Source: Ancylostoma caninum
Taxonomy: Eukaryota > Nematoda > Chromadorea > Rhabditida > Ancylostomatidae
Length of the DNA stretch: 64,000 nucleotides
Assembly (NCBI GenBank): GCA_037903475.1
Contig: JBAJFG010000562.1
Location: 4,012,501 to 4,076,500, forward strand
Direction: 5' to 3'
The notes under the pieces were generated by a model. That model did no database searches, had not been told where the DNA came from, and saw only the letters and a program-made list of their open reading frames with translations. Shown piece after piece: positions 1-13,200 of the stretch; within the stretch, counting starts at the first letter, position 1; each line of letters starts with the position of its first letter. The position numbers and the translations under genes were made by a program.

Positions 1-1500
1 CATTAAGATTTGTCAATGTGGCATGAGTATCCTGGGTGAAGATGCCCACGACGCAGCAAACGCGTGCGTCTCACTTGCGTCTGAGCTGCGTCAGCGCTGC
101 GATTGGGCCTATAGTCACGGCCTATAGAGTGACACGTGCATCGAACGCACGCATCTACTATAAATTTTCTTGACGACCATTTGAAATATTGGAGGTTAAG
201 GTGATTTGATACCAAAAGCATGTGGGGAGAGACACCTACGTATCTTGACACCTTCAAGCCTACATCTCCTACGTCTAGTATAAATGGGCCATTGGAGAAG
301 AGGGGTGTTTCTCCGTGGAAGAAGGCACTCAAAGGCTAGAACACTGAGAATGTACCATACCATACGAATAATTCTAAGTTTAAAAAGTCGAGGATTATTA
401 GACCAAAAAATACAACCTTTGTATCGCTAATGAAATAGGGGCCATAGCCACCTTCTCAACGACGACTTTGTTTATACCCCAAACTTTCACGCTTCTAGTA
501 ACTCTTGTACTAGTACAACCCCTGCTGAAACACCAAGACCTCGAGATTTAGCGATGAGTACCAGTTCAGAGGACGATTCCTTTCTATAAATCTCTCTCCC
601 ATTCAAGCTTAGATAGCAGTGGCAATTGGATGGCAAATGCTCTCCGGAGGTGCTTTAAATTTAGAAGGGTCTCCTTAATGGTCTCAAAAAACACCTAAAC
701 AAAGTGCTCGCTAATGTGCAGTGACGATAGCCAACGATAAATTTTCCGAGATGCTTTTTCTTCTCTTAGGAGAGAGCATTGTTTGAGAGATGTGCGGAAC
801 GAAAGTGAGTTCCGCATAATAATTCTCAGATTGAAGGAATTTTACTCGAATATAATTAGGAAATCATAGCAGTATCTTTTTTGTTGTGCCCATCTATTAC
901 AGCGACAATATGTGTAAATACCAAATATTTTCCGCAGTTGTCATCAAACACCCTAACGAGGTTATTCAATGCTTCAATTTGATCCAATAGTTGAGATAGG
1001 AACACAAAGAGCACTCAGTAAAGCTTGGCTATAGTCGCAACAATTTCGCAGCGAATAAAGAGGAATCCAGAATAAATCAGTGATGGCCAATAGAATGATT
1101 TGCATGCTCACAATCACGCTATCTTTCCAAATATAGGCCACACATCATTGTACACACAGAAGTGCAACCTATATTTAGAAAGAAAGCGTGCTAATCCATC
1201 AAATGCGGGCATAACGGAAAAGCGTCGGCGTGGAAATGCGAGGAAGCACTTAATGAAGTTAAAAAAAAACTAGAAAAGTTATTATTATATGTGAGAAAGA
1301 GGAGTATCCAGAGCTTTCACAGCAGCTTCCGAATGCGTGGGATTCCGCATCGTAATCTAATTTTTAATAACAATTCAATTCCTCATTTTTAATTTTGCTC
1401 TATAAATACTATAATAAGTAATATATTCCACTTATTCCGTTACAAAGAAAATTAGACAGGATTTCTTACGTAGCTCCACCCCCTATCAATCCTAATCACC
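1..1500. other. No supported gene; CpG-rich words at the left edge
   Basis: The first 330 bases are richer in CpG than what follows and repeat the words gcgtgcgtc, gcgtc and ctagtataaat. An open frame on the - strand crosses this stretch, but it has no recognisable domain and no convincing splice signals. From about 340 to 1500 the sequence is AT-rich and I see nothing codable. Confidence 0.4.
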
Positions 1501-1769
1501 TCTTCCCGTTCGGTGTGCCATATTCACTGATTTGTATCCTGAAATTTGAAACAATGTTGTTCTCCTGGGTGTACTTGAATTGAATGGATGAACTTAATGA
1601 GCGAACGGAATGAACGATTGGATGAATGAATGAATGAATGAACAGATGAATGAGTTAGTGAATGAATCGGACGCATACTCTTGAAAATCTGGCTACCCAT
1701 TCTCAATGGTAACTTCACCCCGAAACGGTAGCCATATTCTGCGTAGTACTTCATGAAAAAGATAAGGAT

Positions 1770-3295
1770 TTGTGGGGCCGATCCCTATTTTTACTTTCGC
1801 TCTTTAAATACTATAATATTGACATTGACGATGTAATATTAAAATCAATGGTTTTAAAAATTTTACTTTTGAATTTCCGACAGTGTCCAGAGTGGCAGAC
1901 CTCCACACCCCACCTGGGTGGGCGTTTCATCATCAGCCATTGCTCGACACAAATATGAAACAAATTTTTATGCGGAGAGGCACTTTTATCAGGCTACTGT
2001 AGTCATACTGTAGACAGGGTTATTCGTCTATTTACCGAAATGTTACAGAGAGCGTACTGTTACTCCGCAGAAGCGCATCATGGCACAAAATGAAAACCAT
2101 AACCGCAATCAACATACGAAACAAACCCTCGTGTGACTCTTTGATTGATTCTGAGAGAAACGGCTATCCGCACTTTCTACAGTATCGTGTGTACACCGCA
2201 ACCTTGGAGAAGGGCTTCAGCGTGATAAATAAAGTTCACATTCGCCATCACCACACCAAATGCACCATTATTTTAACCATATTCAAAAAAAACAAGGACC
2301 AATTGCAATGATTACGGTGACAGTAATGACATCAAGTAAATTTAAATTTTACAAAGTACAAGTTATACCCACAACGCAGTGTGCATGTGGTTACAAAAAC
2401 AAAACAAACGAAATTTTCTATGCCACGTTCAAGGGCATCTACATGCTATCGAAGATTCCACTCAATTTTTCTTCGAATTTTCCGTTCGCCTTCATCTCTT
2501 CCACTCTAATGTATCTAAGGTCCATTTCAAATGTTACCACGGCTACATTCAAAGAAATTTTTGAAGCCATAGATCAGTAGAAACTCAATCCACGTTGGAG
2601 ATAGTACTGTCGTGGACCTGATCCATGCCTGCTCATTTCATTTTGATCCTTTTTATGTTCGCTTTTAGCGTAATAATAAATATAAATATGAATATTCAAG
2701 CCTCCGGGTAAACCACACCGAAAGGACCAACTCAAGCCTACTCGCACTGGTGATTAGCCATGTACGCTTCCGTCCGTGCGTCAACGCACAAAACGACCCC
2801 TATTTATGGGGTCGCTCTATTCACTCCAAGTACGCAGTTTGGTAATGACAAATTGCAAAACGCTATGAAAGTAGGAACGGGAATTCCCAAACGCCGCGCT
2901 GCAGTTACGCTTTTCCCTCATGTCGCTATAAAACTGCACTTTTAGCTATTCCAGGAACTCTCCAGTTTTCATGGAATCCGCCGCCGATCGCTCAGGACGC
3001 ACTGACAGACTGCGCATGCACTACGAGGAGGCAATTTCATACGAGGTGAATATTTCATTATGTTTCGGAACTTGAGAATAAATTCGGTGCCTGCGGATGT
3101 TTCGCGAGAATTCCCTGAGTTTTCCGAATTTTTCCCAGCAACTGAACCAGATCGAGCGGGATGAGTTCTGTTTAAACTAAACATTCACTCAACAGCTGTC
3201 AGTGTAACTCAACCATTCTGTCAATGCAAAGCGATGGGAATGTTGACCGATGATTCCGGAAACTTTCCAGGAGCATAACTGAATAAAGGAAAGAA
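1770..3295. other. Intergenic or intronic, short unassigned frames only
   Basis: Several overlapping short + strand frames lie between 2090 and 2580 and one - strand frame at 2969-3184. None shows a recognisable motif, a good splice-site pair or a polyadenylation signal in register. I do not call a gene. Confidence 0.35.
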
Positions 3296-3718
3296 CGGAA
3301 TGAATGTCAGGATGAATGACAGGATGGATGAACCGGTGAATGAATGAATGACAGAATGAATGAATGAATGGATGAATGAATGAGTGAATGAATGAATGAA
3401 TGAATGAATGAATGAATGAATGAATGAATGAATGAATGAATGAGTGATTGAATGAATGAATGAATGAATGAATTATCGAACGATGATTGAGTGAATGGAT
3501 GATTATTTGATCGATGGAAAGAATGAATGAGTGCGTGAATGAATGAATGAATGCATGCATGCATGAATGAATGAATGAGTGAATGAATGAGTAAATGAAT
3601 GAATGAAAGAAAGATAGGATGAATGAATGAATGAATGAGCAAATGAATGATTGAATGCAAGAGTGGATGAATGAACGAATGAACGGAATGGATGAATGAG
3701 TGAATGAATGAGTGAATA
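3296..3718. repeat. TGAA/GAAT tetranucleotide microsatellite
   Basis: About 420 bases made almost wholly of GAAT/TGAA units with point changes (GGAT, GAGT, GATT, ATGC). A shorter patch of the same unit occurs at about 1611-1660. Because four is not a multiple of three the array stays open in several frames and gives artificial proteins rich in HSFI. The long - strand frames here are repeat artefacts. Confidence 0.95.
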
Positions 3719-3899
3719 TATCCATATAGCATATATTCGTTTGAAAAAGACCACTACATTCACCGAATCCTTGGCCTCTTTCAAACGAAGAATGACTAAA
3801 TCTATACTCAAGCCCTAAGTCTCTGATCTTATGGTCATGTTTTGTCTGAATGTGATGTACATATAAGTTTTCCACGTCTGCCCTACTACAGAGTATCGA

Positions 3900-6800
3900 A
3901 TAAATAAAAAAATAAATGAGTGAAGTGATTGTACGAGTGAATGAACAAAAAAATAAGAGTTAAAAGTAGCAAAAAAAGAAGAATGGATGGGCTTATTGTT
4001 TTCACCTGACCAAATGTTTTTGATGTGAGGGAAACAGAACTAAAATTAAAGTATGGGTTTCTTCGCCAGTACGTTCGATCAATCCACATTTTATCGCACT
4101 AATCTGAGGTAAGAGAAGAAAAATTATAAATAATCAGTATGATGAGGAAATGAATCCGCTATCACCTTAAAATTATATGGATTTCCGCAAGGTCAACTGC
4201 CACTGCAGGAAAACAAAGGATCGGAGGCCCAATCCATAGTAGCGCTGAATTTATCGACCTTTTTTTCTCCAATGAAGACGTAATCAGATCCCGAACAAGA
4301 GATTTATGAGATGCTCAGACGTTAACGTAAAGCGTGCAATTTTGCATCTGGTAGAGCTGCTTGGATATCGATTAGGAGCGACTGTCCATCATTTAAAATG
4401 TGAGAGTAATCTATCAAAGCAGAGCACGATGGGTTCATTGCGGAATCAGAATAACAGTGCTCTTGCAAGATGAAATGTACTAACGATATGCGAATGTGCA
4501 CGTGAATTTGCAGACGCACGAAATGAGCAGGAAGGTAAGTTCTATTTTTCAATTCCACTTCAATGAATGCACTGAAGGTACCCCACCTAAAGAGTATAAT
4601 AATACAGTATACAAACTGTATCACAACTGCAATTATTTGTTCGTTGCAACATTATGGCATGTAGCTTTAATGGTTTTAGTGTTTTCACCTATATAAATGC
4701 TATATAAAATGCGGACTATGCTCATTGAGCCGTTTGCAGCCCTGTCGTCTACCACTGCGCGTTCCATCGATGTCATCTGATGCTTATGATGCTTCCGACT
4801 GTTGGTAATGTTCTAGGGAACAACCCACGGATCATCTTTTCATCGTATACATGAGCTTCGCAATGTAATTGTAGTTGTCTAGGTCCTCTACAGTGGCGGA
4901 CATGGGGGGGGGGGGGGGCGAGGAGATTTGGAAAATTCGCAGCCCCCGCCCTCCCCCGCGGGCATTTCCCGAGAATGGGTCGCCGAATTTTCGAGATTAC
5001 TTGAAATTACTTTACAAAATGTTCGTTTGCAATAGTTTATTTCTAAGTGTTAACATGATTTTCTGGATATTTACTTATTTTTCGTTATTTATCATCAAAA
5101 TAGAAGTTTTTCGATATTTTTATTATTCCACCAGGGTCTCGGAATGAGAGAGGCCACTCTTTTCCTACACCCCACCCCCCTTCCTGACTTGCCACTCCTC
5201 TCCTTGGCATTGATATTCCTGTACACATTTATGTGTTATATATCTCCTTTTTTCGAATTGTTATGTATGGGTTCATAGCCTACATGTCATGCATGGTCTA
5301 ATTACCCAAGCATGAGGTGAACCGTTATCCAACAACTGCGCATTCTCGGAGTAATTGGCGGATACCGTGCGCGGATTCATAGCTTTGTGGCTCCAGAAGC
5401 GTGGCGGAGTCAGAGTTGGGGTGTGGTATTATACAAATGAGGAGGACCAGTAGGTCCCCGCCACATGCCCCGTTCAACAATCGTTTCGAGACATTCTGTA
5501 CAATGTGAATCGTCCGAAAAAAGAAATGGAAACCACAAAAACTTCGAGCGAGAATGATGAAATTAGTAAGAGTAAACGTTCAAGAAATTAGGAAAGATCC
5601 TTTATCGGTTTCGAAGTGTACCGAAGTGAGAAGCATCTAGAAAAGTAGGAAAATAATTAGTATTTTACTGTATGCATATGGTCATATGTAATGACTGTAG
5701 CGTTACATACGACTCCGCATATTTGAAGCAGAACATATACTTACTAGAGTGTCAGAAAGATCTCGGATCTAGACTAGAATACAAGCGATGTGATTGAGTC
5801 TCAAAGAGCTTAATTTGTTTTGAAACCAGGTGCTTATCCGAACTTTTCCGGCGAAGATTACTCATATGGACAAACTAGAGCGGAAACTTCAACCACCCAA
5901 GTGAAATTCACGTGTTTTCCCAAGAATTTCCTCCGGAAATCGACAGAAAAACAAGGAAGCTTTGAAGAGGAAGTGACGAGAATCACATTACTGCACTAAT
6001 AACGTCTAAAAAATCTGTTGCTTGCGCAATTAGCAAGAGTCGAGAATAACTCAATTAATTTCGTCCTGCAATTTTTTTTCTCTGGAAAGAAATTAGTGGA
6101 TGGAATGAGCAAAGCATGACGGGAATCTGCTGGACTTTTTTCACAATAAGGGCTCGAAAAGGAAGCCACTTATTCCTTGATGATGAATATATATAGAGAG
6201 AAAATTCGTGCAAATTCATGGATAATTTGCATAAAATTTTCTGTTTAAATGTCAGCTCACAATGAGAAAATTTTCGAACCATTAACCAAACCTTCACTTT
6301 GAGCAAGCCTGCCGGGAAAGGGAAAAACTAAAGAAAGGCGAGCTCATCAGAAATGTGTCCTGCCTTTCACCAAGACAAAAGAGAAGGGCAACGAAGGTAT
6401 GGAAGCCATGTAGGCCTAAATTTAGTTTTGAAAACTTGCAAGTTAAACCATAGCTAGCAACATAACGGAAAAATGTTTTATAGGAGAATCTCATTACCAA
6501 ACTGGGCTACATCTGTCTGTATAGGACGATTACCCATTCCCTAAAGGAAATTGAATTGTTCATAATTTTTCTGGTTACTGGGAAATGCTTGGGGATTATT
6601 TGATGTTCTGCTTTGACTATAAATCATTCTAGCACCTCGACTGACGGATGAAAATTGACGGCGGTGAGCGATTTAAATCAGCTGTTCCCAGAAATTGACG
6701 TCACATCCTGCAGATGCTCCCTTGGACTTTCCAATTAGCATGGATTAGCGTGGCAATGACGGGGCATTCAAATTTAACATGATGAAGAAATGAGCTCATT

Positions 6801-7000
6801 AGGTCTCACCCTACAATGGGAAACAATTCTCAGACGTCCCTAGCAGTGAGGTGTAGACAATTTGCAGACAGGTACATTCGAAATAAACAATTTACGAGCA
6901 CCTGAGCAGCGAATTCTAACGAAAACAGGTGATTTTGCTGAGAAATGCGGTTATGCACCAGCTCCACGTTGATTTTACACTGCAGAAGCACTCAGGCACA
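3900..7000. other. AT-rich stretch without a supported gene
   Basis: The only notable items are a 14-base G run near 4903-4918 followed by a C-rich patch, and the SL1-like segment at 5295-5316. No open frame here has domain similarity or a convincing pair of splice sites. Confidence 0.4.
5295..5316 (+). other. SL1-like 22-mer followed by GT
   Basis: The 22 bases differ from the nematode spliced leader SL1 at only three positions and are followed directly by GT, the donor dinucleotide found in real SL RNA genes. The downstream sequence contains a short AT-GG word that might be a weak Sm-like site, but I cannot fold a convincing SL RNA. It may be a decayed SL RNA gene copy or chance similarity. 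Confidence 0.3.
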
Positions 7001-7029
7001 TCAAAGTGGTCTAATCGAATTCGAACTCA

Positions 7030-7320
7030 CTCGAGCAGATAGCGAATTTTTGTCGCGACGATGCCGTGACGATGAAGCGATCTCATACTTCTGAGCACCT
7101 CGGAACATAGGTGAAGTAGTACGTGGGACACGACGCTCGTGAGCGGTGGGTGAAATTTGAGACGGAGAATCCACAGCCAACGAACGAAAGACGCTCGGAG
7201 GCCGAGCCGAGCCGAGACGAGCGCCTGGGGGCAGCGCACCTGTGCGGCGGCCGCGCCGGCCACAAGCGCGCAAGGCGCTGCCCGGCAGGTCGTCAAAAAA
7301 AGTCCGTGAAAAATTGACAA
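7030..7320. other. GC-rich island beside the minisatellite
   Basis: About 200 bases here are distinctly GC- and CpG-rich compared with the AT-rich surroundings (for example the stretch around 7190-7290). Open frames run through it on both strands, but none has a recognisable domain. It could be a promoter or first exon, or an outlying repeat. Confidence 0.3.
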
Positions 7321-7374
7321 AGAGGATGACTGGGCTGGATTCAAATAGATATCTCCAGGATAAGGTGATGGATA

Positions 7375-9015
7375 AGTTCCCCGAAGAGAATCCACAAAGC
7401 TTGGAAAGAGATGGTGGCGCAGGATAAATTCCCCTCAAACGATCCACACGACCTGGGAAGACAGAATGGATACATGAGGCCTAGAAAGTGGAGGTGATAC
7501 AGTATTCGTCCCTCTAAGACTCAGGGATTCACGACCTTGGAAAAAGCTGGTGGCATAGGCGAAGTTTCCCTAAGAGAATCCATAAATCTTGGAAAGATGA
7601 AGACAGAATTACTCTCCATACTAGGATCCACAAGTTTGAAAAGAGGTGGTAGCACGAAATAAGTTTCCGTGAGAGGATCCACAAAGCCTTGGAAGAGGTG
7701 ATGTCACAGGATAAGTTTCCCCTAAACTGATCCACGGAGTGAGAAAGACGTGCTGTCACAAGATAAATCTCCTTAAAGATGAAAAAGAGATGATTGGAGA
7801 TTGGAAAAAGATTGGGTAAAGGATGGTGAAACAGGATAAACAATCCATAGGAGAGTGCACAAAGATTGGAAAAAGTTAGGGTCGTGGGATAAGCATCTCT
7901 GAAGAAGCCGCAAATCTTGGAAATGCAGGTAGCACAGGATGGATCCACCTCAGAGGATCCGTGAACTTGGAAAGAGGCGGTGACACTGGATAAGTTCCCT
8001 CAAAGAATCCGCAAAGCCTAGCAACAGACGGTAGCAAAGGATAAATTCCCTTAATATGACTCAAAAGCTTGGGAAGGTGATATGGGAAACGTTCCCTGAG
8101 AGGATCTATAAAGCTTGGAAAGAGATGGTGGCGCAGGATAAATTCCCCTCAAACGATCCACATGACCTGCGAAGAGGGAAAGGATACACAAGGCCTAGAA
8201 AGTGGAGGTGATACAGTATTCGTCCTCCTAAGATCCAGGGATTCACGAACTTGGAAAAAGCTGATGGCACAGGGAAAGTTTCCCTAAGAGAATTCATAAA
8301 GCTTGGAGAGATGAGGACAGGACAACTTCCCATATTAGGATCCACAAAGCCTTGGAAGAGGTGGTGCTACAGGATAAGCTTCCCCTAAACGGATCCATGG
8401 AGTAAGAAAAAGGTGCTATCACAAGATAAATCTCCTTAAAGATGAAGAAAAGATGATTGGAAAGAGATGGTGAAACAGGATAAGCTTCTATAGGAGAGTC
8501 CACAAAGATTGGAAATAGGTAGTGTCGTGGGATAGGCATCTCTGAAGAAGCTACAAATCTTGGAAATGCAGGTAGCACAGGATGGATCCACCTTAGAGGA
8601 TCCGTGAACTTGGAAAGAGGCGGTGACACAGGATAAGTTCCCTAAAAGAATCCACAAAGCCTGGCAACAGACGGTGGCAAAGGATAAATTTTCCTAATAT
8701 GGTCCAAAAGCTTGGGACGGTGGTAAGGAAAATGTTCCTTGAGAAGATCCATAAAGCTTGTTAAAAGGTGGTGGTACAGAGTAAGTTATCCTAGAAAGAT
8801 TCACAAAATTGGGATTAGGTCCTGCTACAGGATAAATTGCCCTAAGAAGATCCACAAAGCTTAGAAAGAGGTGGCGGTACAAAATGAATTCTCCTAAGGG
8901 TATCCACGAAGCTTGGAAAGAAGCAGTGACATAGAATAATTTCCCATAAGAGGACCTGCTAAGCGTGGAAACAAGAAGTGGCACAGGATAAGTTTTACCC
9001 TTAGAGGATCCGCCA
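7375..9015. repeat. Degenerate minisatellite with 714-bp higher-order repeat
   Basis: Degenerate units of roughly 50 bases recur throughout, each with the core words agaatccacaaagcttgga and ggataagttccc. A longer pattern is superimposed: the block starting cccctcaaacgatccaca at 7431 recurs at 8145 with the same following variants, a period of 714 bases. The third copy after about 8700 is too diverged to align fully. All frames across the array read as pseudo-proteins rich in W, P and C, an artefact of the repeat. Confidence 0.9.
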
Positions 9016-10148
9016 CGCTTGGAAAAAGGTTGTGTCGATTGTAGTGAAATGAAACATTGTTGACACTGGAAAAATCCTATTTGTGCCTCTGACAGAAGCA
9101 CTTTCTCCGCTTCTTCTCTTAGCCGAAGAGAGCGGAAAAAGTTTTCGCAATCTCTGTGAAGGACAGGAACCGATGCAGTAAAAACGAAAACTAATTAAGA
9201 TTTGAAGTTGCCTAGCTCCCCTTTACTTAATTCCGCAGCAACCAGGATGAAATCCACGAATGGGCACAATAAATCTTTTCGTTTTTGCTTATCAGAGCAC
9301 GAAAAGGTCTCAAATTTTCTGGAATTTTCTGAATGAAATTCAGCGCTGCTCCTTACTGGCGAACGACAACAAATAAGTTTTGCACCAAATCTGCACAAGT
9401 TCTGCAATGAATGGAAAGTTGCACCAGTCACTCATAGCTGGTGCTTATTGCATGCGAAACCTTTGCAGAATTGAATTTTGCTCGGTTTTCGCGTGAAAGT
9501 TCACGAATTCTGACATGTTCTTAGAACAAGCATGATTTAACTCGTTCAAATCTCGTGTAAAACCCGTCCGCCTGTACTATTCATGCAAATCCGATGCGAA
9601 TCCCTGCTGGAAACCAAAACTTGCGATCAGAATCGAAGTGGAACATTATTGCTGATGCTTCTGAGAGAGAAAAAGGAAATCCAGAAAAAAATGTCAGAAT
9701 TGGAAACTTTTTTTTGTCCAGGAGAATTTAAGATCAGTTTAATACAGCTGACCCGTGAGGAAAATGGCCGACGGTTCCGTGATGGGTCGTTCGTGCATGG
9801 ATAAATTTATCCTGAACACTAAAATGTATAATTTAGTAGCCTACCCACGAGTTCTGTTCTACATCGTTCATTGACAAAATATGGAGTAGCTGTTGGGTGC
9901 CTATCAGTCAGATAAGCGTGGCCTACAGTAGAACGGCTGGACATATTTGTCCACGAATAAATTTCTGTTGATTAGTGGTAAGTTGCAACAGCAAGTGCGC
10001 AGTAGAGAATTCATCCAGATGGAGGAGAATACTGGATTGTATAAAATAAAGTATATAATAATTGAAATCAGTTGGACCTGTTCGCTGGACAAATTAGTAA
10101 ACAAATGCGTAAATAAATAAAAAAATAAACCTTACATTTTTATACATA

Positions 10149-10980
10149 CAAGGTGCGCCATAAGTTCTTGCACACCATATTTAGTACCATCACAGCAGCA
10201 GAATTCAACGCAATGGCATGATCTCTATGGCCGCACCAAATCACCTCAATAGTAACTCATATAACCTAGCAGATCGGGAACATGTTGCCAACTGCATTTG
10301 TATTAGCTGTTGTAATATTGATGTATTGTGTTGTAATAAATGTAATGACAATGTATTGTAATAAATTGTAATATTGATGAAATAGTCATATTGCATAGCC
10401 CGAACGGGACGTTCCAGTAAGATTCAAAATCTGCTAATGGAACAACTGCGTGTCCTGGAGTGGTGCGCAGAGGAAGTCCTGTGCTGAGATCTAATTCTCA
10501 TGCAGCACTAATCTGAATCCGATGGACTGCTCTATGCTAACGATGTTAAAGGGCAAATCAAGAGCTACATTATAGAAAAGTTTGAGCTCGTATCATAAAG
10601 CTGAGGAGAAGCTTTGGAGGGATTCATACAAGGAATACCACCGTGCCGCAATGGGTGCGCCTCCCACTCGACTTTTCATTTATTTATTTATCTACCTAAT
10701 ACACCAAGAAAAAGGTCACCACAGTATAACAGTTAGTGCGTACTCGCAAATGGGTATACACTAAGTGTACGCTATATGTACGTGGCTAAAAATCAAACCT
10801 AGCTGGTTAACACGACTTTAAGCTGTTACAAAAGCAGATGCTGACAAATTCCCGATTTTATAGGTTATTTAAGTCGCTATTGAGTTGGCTTAGTGTGGCC
10901 ATAGAGATCATGCTATTGCGTTGAATTCTGCTGCTGTGATGGTACTAAATATAGTGTGCAAGAACTTATGGCGCACCCTG
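10149..10980. mobile_element. Mariner-type element, internally deleted
   Basis: The ends are inverted copies of each other over about 135 bases (10149 onward against 10980 backward). The outermost sequence reads CAGGGTGCGCCATAAG at the right and CAAGGTGCGCCATAAG at the left. Both ends abut TA, the target duplication of Tc1/mariner elements, and a CAGGGTG-type end is typical of mariner. The 832-bp length and broken interior frames show that no complete transposase is encoded. An AT-rich patch with reiterated ttgtaataaa occupies about 10310-10380. Confidence 0.85.
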
Positions 10981-10999
10981 TACATTAATATCATCTAGA

Positions 11000-13200
11000 A
11001 GAGAATGCGTCAGTGAGGAAATATATTTCCGAAAGAAGAAAAAAACGTCCAAAAAACTGAGGAGTAGGAGCGATTAATTCTCCTGAGCGCTTTATTAATG
11101 GCCGTTTGGCTCGATACGAAAATGCATTTCAAATTGTACACATTTAAAATTCTGCATAAGTGCCGTTGCGATGCAATTGAGAAACATGTAACATCCTTCG
11201 AAATGGAAGCGCTTGTACGTAGGACAAGCCCAACGTAGAGGGGGCAGTGCGGAAAAAAAGTACGTCGCGAAAGAAAAAAAAAAGAGAAGCGAGGATGGAA
11301 CATTTGTGCGCCATCGCTTTCTTGAAAGTACAGGAGACTCCATTTGTCTGGGCCCACTGCACCTGCTGCATCGCGTGCAGCGTGGTGCTCTGATTGTCTG
11401 CGCATCCACACAACTCATTGATGTCACTACATATTGTCATTCTCATGCAAACCTCCGTCTTTCTGTTCAAGCTTGTCCAAACAGGTGGTGAGAGGCGTGC
11501 GCGAGGGCTTTGACAACAGGAATTCCGTGCGCATTTATAATATGTATACATGTTTTTTTTCACAGGGATGATAGCTGGAGAGGAATTAGAGATGTGAAGA
11601 GAGTAATATAGTGTGTGGACTTCGAGGATGCAGACGAAAGATGAGTGCATTATGCAGAAATACTCAAACATCTTCGCTTCTAAAACAGACTTAGCCGGGA
11701 CGCAAAATGATGGGAGTTAGTTCATTTCCTTTCTGGATACGAATGAGGAAGGCAGGGATTAGCAAAAGAGCACAGATATCAGGAAAATGACTGCTCAAAG
11801 AATTACTTTTCCACATTCGTATGTCAAAAAGCAAATCAGAAAAAAAGCAATGAAGCTTCAAGCAGTAAAATTTGCACAATTCTCTGCGTGGATTTCATAT
11901 ATAGCGCCAATCTCCGATGCCAGAAAAAACTATCCGGAATGCCGGAAATCCAATTCCCATTACTTTATTAATGACGTATTTAATCTTAGAGCTTTGAGAC
12001 TTTTGAGAGGAAAAAAAACGCTTCAAGTAAGTGTTTGAACTCGAATAATTCATGCTATAGGCAGGTGACGGTCACAGACCAGTGGCGAAATTTATGAACA
12101 TTTCTGGGAATATACTGACATGACTTCCCTCTCCCCTCCCACCTGAACCCTGCCTTACAAGTGAACGGTTCCTCCAGGCAGAATGGAAAACCTTTGTTTG
12201 AGCGACTTTTCTCAGCAGTAGTAAAGACGTCCCATAAACTTGTCTATTCTCAAGAGCGGGAAGCATAGAACCCATCTAGGAATGTGTTCATGAATCCCGT
12301 CGGTCTAAAAGAGGGGCGCGGGGGAGGAGGTTGAAGAAGCAGTGATTTTGAAGATAAAGCTATAAATAGAACAAATCTGACCTCAACCAGCAATAATAAA
12401 TAATTGCAAGAGAGTTAATTGCAAGAGTAAAATTAGTAGATGAAAACAACCGGTGAATATAACAAATTATACTTATACAATACTAATATGAAATTTGAGC
12501 ACAGCCACAGTTTATAAAACTAACGATGAAAACACTACCAACAAATTACACCAGTACAGAATTTCTATCTATTTTACAGTGAAATATAAGTGATGTGATG
12601 CAGCCACCAATGGTGTGGACATGAAACTCGGAATTTTTCCCAGGAAACTTTTTCACTGGAGAAAATACATAGCTGGAAGGTCGTCAGAAAGATAAGGAAT
12701 CCGGAAAGTGCGCAGGAAAAGTAGAAGACAAAGAGAAAAACAGGCAAAATTAAAGAATACCCAACTATTGTCGCGCTTGAAAAGCTTAACATTCTCGTGG
12801 AAAACAGGCGTGGATCATCCTCCAGGGAATTTTGATGAATTTCCATTATTTTTATATAAATTTGTCTTAACTTAAAATAATTGAAATAATTAATAATTCA
12901 AACCATAATTTGGAATTTCCACGTAATTTAACATAAATTTGCAATTTTCAGCTTCGACATGAATGCCCATAAATTTGACAAATTTTGGTGATCAAGTAAA
13001 TGTGTTTTGCTTCCTAATGAAATAACCCATCTCCCACAAATTCATTTAGACATCCAGAAAGCTTCCAGAGAAATGAGATGCGAACAAGGACGCCTAAAAT
13101 TTCAATGGCAAAGCTGAGCCAACCCCGCTTCGCTGTGAAACAGAACATCGTGACGGGGAAGCGGCTGTGTAAGAAATTTCCCAGCGGAAAAACCACCTCA
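11000..13200. other. No supported gene; ambiguous open frames at 11213-11671
   Basis: Overlapping frames on both strands between 11213 and 11671 have coding-like codon use. On the + strand a possible donor follows about 11487, but no good acceptor precedes it. I cannot choose a strand or function. The rest, including 12300-13200, is AT-rich and unremarkable. Confidence 0.3.

Noticed and set aside
3..332. 109-codon frame on the - strand
   Set aside because: No domain, no splice sites, and CpG-rich repeated words explain the openness.
3189..3875. 228-codon frame on the - strand
   Set aside because: It is the TGAA microsatellite read as HSFI repeats.
7529..9101. Several 80-139 codon - strand frames
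   Set aside because: They follow the minisatellite period and change with it; not genes.
11144..11671. 175-codon frame on the - strand
   Set aside because: Codon use is coding-like in part, but the + strand is equally open and no splice pair supports either.
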